Source of the DNA: Rhizopus arrhizus
Taxonomy: Eukaryota; Mucoromycota; Mucoromycetes; Mucorales; Rhizopodaceae
NCBI GenBank assembly: GCA_024220505.1
Contig: JAKZZE010000003.1
Location: 1,736,001 to 1,800,000, forward strand
Length of the DNA: 64,000 nucleotides
Direction: 5' to 3'
Shown: positions 12,318 to 22,814 of the stretch, one piece after another
Layout of the letters: the number at the start of each line of letters is the position of its first letter
Position numbering within the stretch: position 1 is the first letter of the stretch
Made by a program: the position numbers and the translations under genes
Notes under the pieces: generated by a model
What the model was told of the DNA's origin: nothing
The model's database searches: none
Seen by the model: the letters and a program-made list of their open reading frames with translations, nothing else

Positions 12318-15008
12318 TTATTGGAATAAAGTTTCTTCATGCTTTCTCTTTGCTTTCACTGTGCCTGGCTTAGTTTGCGCATCAGGATGAATTGCTAATT
12401 CATGAGGAACCCTGGAAATACTTGACTTGGCAAGCATCTGTCGAAGATCATACATGACTTCAGCATCTCTACTTGAAAGAAAAGTAATTGCTACACCCGA
12501 GTTTCCAGCACGACCGGTACGACCAATACGATGAGTGTAATCTAACAATCAGTTAGTTTTACCATTATTTTATAAATAAATATGCATACCTTCGATACTC
12601 TTTGCCATATCATAATTGATGACAAGTGATAGATTTTTGATATCAATACCACGACCTGCAACATCTGTTGCAACCAACACACCAGCTTTTCCGCTTTTAA
12701 CTTGTGAAAGTGCTAGTTCTCTGATGCAAAATATCAGTTTTATCTATGTAATCCAGGTGATTTTTAATACTAACCTCTGTTCCTGAGATTTACCACCGTG
12801 TAAAGTGACAGCATGATGGCCTTGTTTCTTTAAAAGACTTGAAATAGTATCCACACCTTTCTTGGAATTGAGGAAAATAATAATAGGTGCTGGGAACTTG
12901 CCAGAATTAATAATCTCAAGAAGACGAGTACTAAAAGATAAAGTTAATATACAATTCGAGAGTGTCGTTTGAGAAGCTTACGTCTTTCGAGGTTCATCGT
13001 TAATCATTTCAACACGCTGTTCAACAGTTTCTACTGCTTGACCAGTGATACCAATAGTAACAACAGCCTCTCGTCTCAGATATTTCTTTGCCAGTCTCTC
13101 TACCGCAGTAGGCATTGTAGCGGAAAACATGGTTGTCTGTCTGTATTTACGTCCTTGAGGAAGATCCACTTGCATACCATCTTCTCCTTCGGGTTTCATG
13201 TTGGATACAGGCAATGCATCCAAAATGAAGTTTACATCTCCTTCAAAACCCATATCAATCATACGATCTGCTTCATCCATAACAACATAAGTACACTGAT
13301 TTAATACTAAAATTCTTCTTTCCAAACAGTCCTTCAAACGACCTGGAGTAGCAATAACAATCTCAGCACCACTACGCATACTAAATGCTTGCTCTACAAT
13401 ATCATGCTATATGCTCAATAGTAAATAATCTTTTCTTAACAAATAGTTTTGTCAACTTACACCACCAATAATGGAAACACAGTTAAATCCCATAGGAGAA
13501 GCGAATTTTACTGTTTCTTGTTCAATTTGTTGTGCCAATTCACGAGTAGGAGCCAAAATCAATGCATAAGGACCATCAGACATATTTTCTTCTGACATTT
13601 TTGGTAAATCTGAAATGTAGACAAGAAGTGGGATAACGAAAGAGGCGGTTTTACCGGAACCTAAATAGAATGAAATATAAATTTGTGCTTAATACAAATA
13701 GACTTGAGCTTACCTGTTTCTGCAATACCAATTAGATCTCTGTTTTGTATACCAATAGGGATAGCTTGTCTTTGAATAGGGGTTGGTTCTTTATATCCAA
13801 TATCATCAATGATTTGTAACATTTTATCTGGTAATCCAGATTCCTTCCATGAACGAAGAGGATGAGGTATATTACCACCTTTAGTAGAGATATTGAAGTC
13901 TTCTTTAAAGATACGCCAATCTCTTTCTTTCATTTGATTCAAAGGCTTTTCAGTCCAATGACGTTCATCCCATTTAGTCTTGGCTTCCTTTCTCAAAGAA
14001 ATTTGTTCAAGCTCACTACAAGCATATGAGACAATATAAGCAAATGAATAATAATAATAATAGCAAAGTAAACTAACCTGGCTCTGTCTAACTCTTCAAC
14101 AGTTCTGCGCTCTTTCAGTAGTCTATCATAAAATTCCGATTGGTGTTTCTTTTGCTCTTTCTCATCAATGCCAGCGATACGGCCACGGCCAAACATTTGT
14201 GCATTGTGCTTATTTGCGTAAAGAGGATTGAAATCATATGATGTATCTTCTCCTGCGTCCCAGTCAAATACAAACTTTTTCTCATTCATTCTACGAATCT
14301 TTCTCTTTTTACGCTCGCCACCAAAATATCGCTCCTGTTATGTTTCAAATGAGTTCTTTCTCTGTTACAATATGTTTTTTTTTATTACCCTAATGGCTTG
14401 TTTTTCTTTTTCATTCAACTCTTCATCATTCTTGTTATCCTCTTTATCTCTTCTTCTGTCATATCTATCGGATCTGCGCTGCGAAATTCTTCTGTATTCA
14501 TCCTCTGCTGCATAATCAAAATTTTCTCTTTTCTTTCTTTCCTCTTCTTGTTTCTTTCGTTTTTCCTCTACTTCTTTTTGACGCTTTTCCAAGGCAATCT
14601 TGGCTCGTTCTTCTTTTGTTAAAAATTTAGGCTAAAAGGGATTTAGTTTTATTTTTTTTCTCTCTCAAACAATGGAACTACCTTTTCAGTTTCTTTTTGT
14701 TCTTGTTCTTTTTTCTTGAGCAATTCTTCAATTGAAACGGGAACTTTCTTTTTAGGAGCCTCAGGTTGCTCCATTTTGGTATCCTCATTTATTACTTTAT
14801 TGTCTGATTCTCGTTGTTGTCGACGTTCAGCATCGCTTTCACGTCTGTGCATTTCTCTTCGTCTTTCGTCCTCACGATCTAATCTTTTTGATCTGGCTCG
14901 ATAATCATCGTAATGCCTATCACTATGCCTGTCATATCCATTTTGATTGTATCTGTCAGAATCTCTTCTTTTTGGAGGAGATCTTTGCCTGCTATAGGAG
15001 CTTGACAT
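12318..15008 (-). CDS. PRP28: DEAD-box pre-mRNA splicing helicase Prp28 (DDX23 type)
   Basis: ATP-dependent RNA helicase that helps exchange U1 for U6 at the 5' splice site during tri-snRNP joining. Nine exons on the minus strand: 15008-14682, 14631-14389, 14334-14078, 14015-13714, 13660-13461, 13406-12982, 12930-12775, 12720-12590 and 12541-12318; 754 residues. The N terminus is Arg/Ser/Asp-rich. [12 protein letters not shown] and the GRGRIAGID region are diagnostic of the Prp28 branch. Helicase motifs are complete: Q-motif [18 protein letters not shown] (split by the exon 4/5 junction), [14 protein letters not shown] (about 485-492), [17 protein letters not shown] and HRIGRTGR. All introns are short GT-AG. 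It is convergent with the zinc-finger gene, so the 3' UTRs must overlap. Confidence 0.96.
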
Positions 15009-16608
15009 TGGGAAATTATATATTATAAAAAGAAAAAGAAAAAGAAAAAGGTAACTTGAAGACTATTGGTTTTTCAAAATGAATTGCGTATGGAGACTTT
15101 TTTGTGTGTGACGTTTTTTTTTTCCGTAGCTGATACATAAGATGGCACCTTGAATGTCTTCCTGATAACAAACCCAGACCGTGTTCTCTCCATCCGAATC
15201 AGACGCTCAAAAATAAAACATGTTATTCAACGTAGCAGCATACACAACCGGCTACAAATGCCTAGCGTTGTTGGAAGAAACGCTGAACATGGATGAATTC
15301 GATCTGCGCTTCTGTTTAATGATATGTGAGTCTACTTCAAAAAAAGTCTAAAGATTGTTGGCCATCGAATGCTCCTTGCATTTAGAAATTTTGACAAGTA
15401 ATGGGTTCCATTTTGGAGATAATTTAAAAGGAACGACAGTGGATCTTCGATCGTACAGGACAACTATAATCGACTGTGCATATCAAGATACTGTATGATG
15501 TATTTCTTCAAAAGGAAGAGGAATGGATGGCGAGGATAAAATTTTGACTTTCCTTCTGGTAGTCATCCAAGGTGTCATCGTATACATCTACTACGCTCCG
15601 TTTTCGTCATTGATAACCATAGAACTGGATCCACGCAGATCAGAGACGACGACAAGAAAACAATTTAGAACTTTTTGCTGTTAATTGAACATTTAATCCT
15701 TGTTGAAAGAATTGATTTTTTAAAGTCTTGCAATTTTTTGAGTTATATTGTCAATGAAAGGAGGCAAGATTCTCTAAAGAGTTGTTTTAGTCCTCTTGAA
15801 ATATTGTTTTTGTTTCTCTTGTTTTAAAAAAAGGCAGTAGCCGCGTTTTAAACGTACCTTCTAGTAGAAAGAGTGAACGAAGGCATCACGCCTGTTGTTT
15901 ATTAATTCTTTCCTTTATTGAGGGTAGTCATATCAGCAAACAAATAAATTGAATACGCAAAATTCAGCAGTTTTCATACGCAAAGATAAAAATTGATGCT
16001 CTGAAATTAATATTTGAAATAAGTTTCTTAAATGGTCATTTAATACTGCTTGCGCTTGATCCGCTTTGGCCATTGTTTCTCTCTCTTCTTCTGTTTATAT
16101 AGATTTTATAAGAAACGTAGTAGTGGTAAGAGAGACATTTTATAATTGATTGTATATTATGAAAGATATTCATCTATCTCGATGCTCTTCTTTGAAATAA
16201 ATCTCAAATAAAGAAAAGAAAAAGAAGTAGCGCTTGTATTGCTATTAAAGAAAGTAAAAGATTAATCTTTTGATTCATAAGGTGAAATTACTAAACAAAA
16301 ACGTAGAAGATACTGATAATTGACAATAAGAATATGAGTAGCTTTTATTTGTACAGTAATTCATCAATGTAGGCAGTATGAGGGTTTGTATAAGTAATAA
16401 GGGTAAATTTAATGTATTTAAAACAAATCTGATGCCCAAATTCATTTACAAAACATTGTAATGCTATTAACGCAGATGAAAATGAAAATTCCAAAAAAGG
16501 AAAGTTGTAAATCATTATGATGTTATTGATGTAAATCCATGAAGTATATAACATGAAAGCCTTTTTGATTTGACAATACTTTTTTTTACTTCTTTTTATT
16601 ATTCTGAA
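15009..16608. other. Intergenic region with short, possibly decayed coding pieces
   Basis: About 1.6 kb between divergent genes. A plus-strand frame from ATG 15216 reads about 40 codons (MLFNVAAYTTGYKCLALLEE...) to a GTGAGT donor-like site. A later frame from about 15391 continues for about 37 codons to one TGA (15496) and then, in the same frame, into an ATG-started 53-codon ORF at 15523-15684 that encodes a hydrophobic membrane-like segment (ILTFLLVVIQGVIVYIYY). I could not splice these into one ORF without a stop. They may be a small membrane-protein gene I mis-spliced or a pseudogene. The rest is AT-rich with nothing recognised. Confidence 0.4.
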
Positions 16609-18079
16609 ATGAGGTTCAATAAAATAAAACCACATACCATAATCACGATTGTATTGATTGCACTAATAGGTCAATCATTAGCCATAGGTAAGCATTAAAT
16701 AAATTACACAAAAGGAAAGGAAAGTAACCATCGTTTATATACAGTGAGAACTGAAGAAGCACCAGAATGGAATAAAGAGAGTTTAACTGCTTATTTCAAG
16801 AAATACAAGATTCATTTTGATAAAAACTCTGACTACAATGCATTGATGGAGACAATCAAGTCATACAAAGATTCTGTCACGACGAACTCCCGTCTTTTTG
16901 GTAGCAATGTCGACCATATTCTTTCTGGTTTCAAGCTCTTTTTGGAAAAAAAAAACCAAATTGGCTCAAAATGATGCAGATGATATTTATACAAATCTGA
17001 GACACCAGTTACGTCAGTTGGAATTAAAAGGCCAGCTTACAAAGGATCGTGTACAGGCCGTGTTAGATAAAATACGTCATGAGGTGATTGAACAAAAGCT
17101 GATGACAGAAGCTGAATGGAAAAGGGCTCATTCACATTTTGAATCAACGTATGTCAAACCCACATGGTATCAGCGTGTCCTTCATCTCAAACCAGATGTG
17201 GAGGACATTGAATCTTCTTCGCTTAAGGGTTGGGTACACTCTGTATCAAATAGTTTAAACCATCTGGGTACGCTAACAAAAGATCAATTGGCTACTATCA
17301 GTGACGTGCTCTATCAAAGCGTGGTAAATTCTGATCTCAACAAGCTCGGTGATAAGGCATGGATTGAAGAAATTTCGCATAAAATCTCTCAAAAGACTCA
17401 GTTGAAGAAGGAACAACTGGAGGACATTGTTCAAGCTATTGCCAGGGAAGTGCACGCGTATAAAGTATTTGCGCTCGATTACACTGGGCAGACCAAAGAA
17501 CAAGCTCATCACTGGTTGGATAAATTCAAAGGACACATGTGGACAAAGGTTCAAGAGATTGTTGAGCCGATAAAGACAAAGATCCCTTACCATCCTCTTC
17601 AATATCAGCAGCCACATGAGACATGGCACTTTTACGACTACAAGGACGCCCACTTAAAGTACCCTGGCCAAGAGGAGAGACTGACCGCTTCCATTAAGGC
17701 ACAAGTGAGCTCTATGTCTAAGGCGATTGAGCCAATGACTAAGGCAAGTGGCATTAGTCATGCAATTGAAACTGCTGTCTCTGCAGCTGCTCAGGCAACC
17801 AACAGTGTAAAAGGTACCTTTGCCCACTTTTGGCATCAAAAAGAACATGATATCTATCGTCGCTTAGGATATACAGAGGCTCATATTGATTGGATTCGAA
17901 ATTATCTTGAACACACTTTCCAGAATCAAAAGGATTCTGTGAAAGGAAGAGCAGATGAAGCAGCTATTGCTCTTAAACGTTATTTGGACAGCTGTAAGGT
18001 TCAAACACCTAATCAAGTGGATGTGAATGTTCACAGAATGAAGCGTTACTTGGAAGCTTGGAGAACGCTTGTTGAATAG
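16609..18079 (+). pseudogene. Ish1/Msc1-like secretory or nuclear-envelope protein, frameshifted at a poly-A run
   Basis: Exon 1 (16609-16687) encodes a signal peptide (hydrophobic TIITIVLIALIGQSLAI). After a 57 nt intron, exon 2 starts at 16745. The first 70 residues contain an Ish1-type motif (W-x4-L-x-A-YF-KKY-x-I). At 16946-16955 a run of ten A shifts the frame and gives a stop at 16972-16974. With nine A the frame would continue into the long ORF ending at 18079, about 450 residues in all. The rest is a series of helical Ish1-like repeats (SLKGWVHSVSNSL, WIEEISHKISQKT, HIDWIRNYLEHTF). Family members are stress-related fungal proteins linked to the nuclear envelope or ER. The shift may be a homopolymer sequencing error and the gene intact. 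Confidence 0.75.
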
Positions 18080-18398
18080 ATTTCAAAACAATAGTATGCA
18101 CAATAAAATATTTTTAATTGCCTTATAAAAACAAAAACAATTTTTATGTGAGCAGATAGTAGATCAGATATGATTTTGCACTAAAAATGATGATATGCTT
18201 TTGAGAGATAAATTGTCCAAACATAGGCATCTTGTAATAAATTATAACACATCTTATCAAATAAGAATAAAAGAGGTTGTTTCAGAAAGAATAGGGTAAA
18301 GGAAGCCCCATAATTTTTAAACGAACAATCCTTGACATAGACAGTATGCATCACGCCTACAAGTTATTTGTGCACCAGGAAAAAAATTGTGCAGTTTG
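18080..18398. other. Short intergenic stretch
   Basis: The 3' flank of the Ish1-like gene. It is AT-rich with AATAAA-like signals just after the stop (about 18100). No other feature was recognised. Confidence 0.5.

Positions 18399-18477
<79 letters not shown>
18399..18477 (+). repeat. 79 nt uninterrupted poly-A tract
   Basis: A pure A run read on the plus strand. It abuts the stop codon of the minus-strand pseudogene at 18479 with one intervening base. On the coding strand of that gene it is therefore poly-T after the stop, not a poly-A tail, so it does not mark simple retroposition of that gene. Confidence 0.95.
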
Positions 18478-18478
<1 letters not shown>

Positions 18479-18479
<1 letters not shown>

Positions 18480-19695
18480 TAAACTGCGTCTTTATTCGTG
18501 GGTCGTGATTTTTTTGGTGACCTAGCATCTGTGGATGTCGAGCAGGAGGGCATAATCAAACGCTTTTTTTGTTCAAATCCTTGTTCCAGCCAAGAAGAAT
18601 CTTGGCAGTCATCTTCCACATGATGCGCCAGAAGCTTGATCGTGGCCTTCACAACCTCCTTAGCTTTCCATGCCATTACAAGGGCAGGCAGGAAAGTTGA
18701 ACCAAACCCAGACACATCCTTGGAAATTTCCAATGCATGTGCCGTTCCACCTTGGTTCGCGGTGGGGTATCTTGACAGACGAGTTACATACGAGCATGCC
18801 GGTGAATCCATAAGAAGTAGTGAACAAGACAAGCCTACAGTAGCTTTTATAATGAATAAAACGTATAAAGAAAAAGTCAGCTTTGATTACCGTAGTGCAA
18901 GTAGCCGACGATTTGTAGGTCACCAAGTTTTGCGTGGTCAATCCTGGATTGTAAACTGTTGAACATATCCCTCATCACCTTTGGCAATTTTATACCACTT
19001 TTTTTCAACATCTTGGTGCCATTCAAATCGACAATGGATCCAGTTTCACCAGCACCATACTCTTTGGAGGTGGAGTGGTTGCAATCAATAGAACGAATTA
19101 TAATATCACATTTACGTCCAATCCTTTTCCTATCTTGAATCACTCGGTCCTTGTTTTTTCTAGCTGCTGAAGCTAGACTTGATGGTTCACCACGCACAGC
19201 TTCGGCCTCTGGCACATTATCAAATGCACAGTCTACAAATCGCCAAACATGCATCAAGTACCATGTTTCATGGTGGGAATGGCCAAACGAACCAGCTTCA
19301 TATTCCCGGAGCATGTTGTATACCGAGTTGCGGACCCAGTCATAGTCTCCATGGTCCTTGATGTCGTAGTTGATCTACCAAGGTTGTCGAGTATCAATGA
19401 CATCGCGAATTTCATTGGGGGTTTTTTTATTAAACGACGCAATGTAATCACGAAGCGGCGTGGGCATCATTGGCATTGGTTTGACATTGGCTGATTGTAT
19501 TTCTTGAAGCTCGGCTTCGTCGAAAATGCTTTCCATTTGTTTGTTGAATGGGTCGACAATGAATTGGTGGGCAAGGTACTCATGTTTGCATGTCACTCCA
19601 AAATCATACAGTGCATCTCCAACGACTTCTCCTGTGCTATAAGCATTCGTCTCACTCCCAAGCTTTCTCTTTTTGATACGCTTTGGAACTCTCAA
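18479..19695 (-). pseudogene. Member of a repeated uncharacterised gene family, broken by an in-frame TAG
   Basis: The minus-strand frame opens at 19695. It reads 106 codons to a TAG (19377-19375), then continues in the same frame without a break for over 160 codons. A 47 nt intron (18890-18844, GT-AG) joins G|CT in frame to a last exon 18843-18479. Recognisable phrases are MESIFDEAELQEIQSANV, HETWYLMHVWRFVD, GSIVDLNGTKMLKKSGIK and LPALVMAWKAKEVVK. I believe this belongs to a family expanded in Mucorales genomes with no assigned function; that is from memory and unverified. The single TAG within otherwise uninterrupted frame argues for a young nonsense mutation. The stop touches the poly-A tract. 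Confidence 0.7.
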
Positions 19696-19960
19696 ACTAA
19701 CATTAATCAGACCAGTGGTGGATATGTGTCATGTTTTGACATGTCAATAAGACACAGTCTTATCATTCTGGGCTAAAGCTTTACAAATGAGTTTGAATAA
19801 GAATAGATTTTGTTAACTAGCAAATACCCTGGATAATATGTTTCAGTTAATATCCAGGCAGTTGATTATAAACATCAATTTATAATATTTTTCTTATACA
19901 TGTCAAATCATATCGATCATAACTATCTTTTGTCATCTAATCTCAGGTCTTGCTCAACTA

Positions 19961-20166
19961 ATATAAATAGCCTTAAAATCTTTCTTTAATAAAAGTATTC
20001 GACTTTAGAACTTTTGTTCGGTCTCGTTAATTCTTCTTTGTCCTATTTTTAATACTTACAACACTTCAATATGGCACCTAAAATCGATCTTGTATTTGCC
20101 TTGGTTGTAGGAATTGTAACTATTGCAGGGGTTCCTTTGACCAAGCCATACCTTGTTTTAAATTAA
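19961..20166 (+). pseudogene. TATA promoter, 5' UTR and signal peptide of a truncated secreted-protein gene
   Basis: A good TATA box (ATATAAATAG at 19961-19970) lies about 100 nt upstream of ATG 20071. The leader is pyrimidine-rich, as in highly expressed fungal genes. The ORF (20071-20166) gives 31 residues that are essentially a signal peptide (MAPKIDLVFALVVGIVTIAG) plus ten residues. Immediately downstream the DNA becomes a decayed transposase on the opposite strand. I infer that the rest of the gene was cut off by the transposon insertion. A functional 31-residue peptide or an unrecognised intron is possible. Confidence 0.45.
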
Positions 20167-20169
20167 TAT

Positions 20170-20800
20170 GAAATGTTGATTCATCAAGAAAGACGCAATT
20201 TGTTGTCAGTTTACTGCCACTTTTGGACCCAATCGTAGCGTTGCTGAATTTTTTTCCTTGCTATTCCTTTCCACTGGTTGGAATTGCGTCTGCTTAATGG
20301 AAAGATTAAACTAAGTTGTCATGAAGTTGTAAACTGTACTACGAGAAACATTAAGATCTACAAAGTTTTGCGTTAAACTTTCTGCAACTTATGCTTCTAC
20401 CCAAGAATACGATGTCGACCTGGTTTTTTCTTTTTCTTGAAAATGCTTTCAGGATCTTCGCGATAACGTTTGATCCATCGCTGGGTCGCACGAACATGAA
20501 TACCTAATTGTCTTGCAGCTGCAGAAGCACTTAAGCACTTGCTAAAAAAAAAAAATGAAAAAATCTAGTTTTCTCGTCATCAGAGTAAAATATGTATCGT
20601 CGCTTATTGAATAATTTCATAGGAACATCCTCACTATGCTTTTCAGCTGCAGCTGGAACCATCGTATGAATAGGTCTTTCTGGAGTTTTATTCATTAAAA
20701 ATTGAGTTCGAGAACTTATTGTTTCAATAGAAAATGGCTCTTCGTCAACAACAAGGTCCATGGGCTCAACCCCATTCTCATCAACAACACGTCGTTGTCC
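20170..20800 (-). mobile_element. Relic of an IS630/Tc1-type DNA transposon (transposase N-terminal part)
   Basis: The minus-strand ORF 20761-20531 gives the N-terminal region (RRYIFYSDDEKTRFFHF). After a shift in a T/A homopolymer it continues as a helix-turn-helix, ASAAARQLGIHVRATQRWIK, then RYREDPESIF and GRHRIL near 20530-20405. Further on come stop-ridden traces ending with an RYDWVQKWQ-like phrase near 20245-20220. The HTH and the following KKKKKPGRHRIL linker are typical of IS630/Tc1 superfamily transposases. The DDE catalytic part is missing or unrecognisable, so the element is dead. I did not find convincing terminal repeats. Confidence 0.65.
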
Positions 20801-21288
20801 ATCCTCGTAAAAAAAATTGCATAATTTTAAATGTCTGTAAAATAGTGGGAAATGACAAGAAAAGGAACGAAGAAATATTGTGTGTTGCTTTTAAATAAAA
20901 AAAAATAATGTCAATATCTTATATGGCAATTACTAAGCGACAAGTAAAATAAACAAGGTTCATCTAATCCGAGCATGACCTTATTTTGGATCGACGGACA
21001 TCATTCTTGGACAGATTTTTTGCACGACATCAAATTCAAAATCAGCGACTTTTCTTTCTGAAATGACGGCATGTAATAGAAAAATGAGTCGGCAATACCA
21101 ACTGTTTTAGTCAACCAATCACAACCCGGAACGGAAGTTAGTTTTGGAAATCCTTCAAGATAATCTTTCAATCTGCGCATGTGTAAAAACTCCGAAATCT
21201 TCCTGCTGTGATCAGTGAGTACCCCTACAGGATTTATATTGCACTTGATCTTCTTTACTATCTCTTTCTTTTATTTTATCTTAGAAAT
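20801..21288. other. Upstream region of the RCH1-like gene
   Basis: AT-rich DNA, probably including the outer part of the transposon relic. A CCAATCACAACC element near 21115 may be a CCAAT-type promoter motif for the gene starting at 21289. Nothing else recognised. Confidence 0.4.
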
Positions 21289-22814
21289 ATGTCAACTACA
21301 GAGACTTTACATCTCGATGAGAGGTTTAAACATCAAGAAGAAACACCTTCTTCATCTAAAATAGACATACCAAATACAATCAATCAAAGTGAATTGCCAC
21401 CGCAAAAAACATTCCTTCAGAGATTAAGATCAACCTTATACCCCATCTTTTTACGTTACTGGTTTCTTCTTGGACTTGGTATCGTTATTGGTCTTGCCTG
21501 GGCTTTCCCTCAAGTAGGAAAGTCGCACGGCTCTGTACAAGCTCAGTACACTGTGAAATGGGGTGCGGTTATTGTGATTTTCTTATTATCAGGATTAGGT
21601 TTAGAAGTAAGTGTGATGTTAAAGACGATTTTACGATGGAGATTGCACTTGGTTGTTCAAGTCATCAACTTTGTCCTGATGCCCTTTGTCATGTATGGTA
21701 TTGTTCGATTCTTTATAGCAGTTCATGCCGATTTGGGTGAATCAGTGTATAAAGGCTGGATGATTGCACTATCCACAAGTACAACCGTTTCCTCGAATTC
21801 TATCATGACTAGAAACGCAAATGGAAATGATGGTGCAGGTGAGAAACAGAAGAAAAATTGACGAAAAACAAACATTAGGCTCATCAAATATTGTGTACAG
21901 CTTTGTTTAATGCTGCTTTAGGTAACGTTCTGGGTATCTTTGTTTCACCAGCGTTAATGACAGGTAAATAAAAAAAAAAGCCACGCATATATTTTATATA
22001 TATTAGAATAACATTTGGATAGCGTTTCAAAATGATGAACTTGTGTTTCGACCAGGCACTGCTAGAGGAAATCCTGATTACCTTAGTGTTTTAAAAACAC
22101 TTGGATTAACTGTACTTTTACCACTTATTGTTGGTCAAATCATTCGATATTTCTTTTCTGCCAAAGTGAAATACCTTGCTGCAAAACTCAGATTTCCTAT
22201 TCTCAACAGTCTTGCCTTGTTATGCCTTGTTTGGTCTGTGTTTTGTGATGGTGTGGCTAGTGATGCGTTTCATAGGACGAGTGGAGTGGATATAGTTGCT
22301 ATTATTTTTGTTGATGTTTTTATGTACCTTTTTGGATGTACTGTCTGTTTATTTGTAGCCAGATTACCTTGGCCAACTAAGAAAGTACCAAAATGGGTAT
22401 TAAGATGGAGATTTACTAAAAAAGATGCTGTAGCTATTATGGTAAATAAATCAACTAGATTGATTCTTTTTATTAACACTTGTTTAGTATTGTGGATCAA
22501 CTAAAACGGTTTCTATGGGAATTCCGTTGATCAATGTGTTATATTCCGATACAAGTTATGGTATTGTCGGCCTCTTGTCCCTTCCATTACTCATGTATCA
22601 CATTTTCCAGTAAGTACATTGACATGAAATTCAAAACCAACATGTAACTCAAAATAATAGGCTGTTTATCGGAAATTTTCAAGTCGCATTTCTTAAGAGA
22701 TGGATAGAGAAAGGAGATAATCAAGAACAGAGCGTATATAAAGATAATGAACAAGCACTACCAAGTAATGAGGCAGTACATCTCTCGACTTTAAGAAAGA
22801 GAGGTGCTGTTTGA
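21289..22814 (+). CDS. RCH1: SBF-like (SLC10A7/RCH1-type) membrane transporter
   Basis: Multi-pass membrane protein of the bile-acid:sodium-symporter-like fold. Fungal Rch1 and animal SLC10A7 are known as negative regulators of calcium influx; here that role is inferred from family. Exons are 21289-21838, 21901-21963, 22023-22441, 22488-22609 and 22661-22814; 435 residues, normal for the family. Features are a polar N tail of about 50 residues, then hydrophobic helices (YWFLLGLGIVIGLAWAFP; AVIVIFLLSGLGLEV; LVVQVINFVLMPFVMYGIV), the STSTTVSSNSIMTRNANGN crossover signature, FPILNSLALLCLVWSV and the second motif YCGSTKTVSMGIPLI. The C tail is basic and cytosolic-looking. I chose ATG 21289 because the in-frame start at 21208 is hydrophobic 5' leader. 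For intron 2 the first AG gives a stop, so the acceptor at 22022 is used. Confidence 0.88.

Noticed and set aside
16345..16635. 96-codon minus-strand ORF
   Set aside because: Antisense to the start and promoter of the Ish1-like gene; Ile/Tyr/Phe-rich as expected from random AT-rich DNA.
18399..18477. Poly-A as the tail of a retroposed copy of the neighbouring pseudogene
   Set aside because: It is on the wrong strand (poly-T relative to the gene), and the gene keeps an intron.
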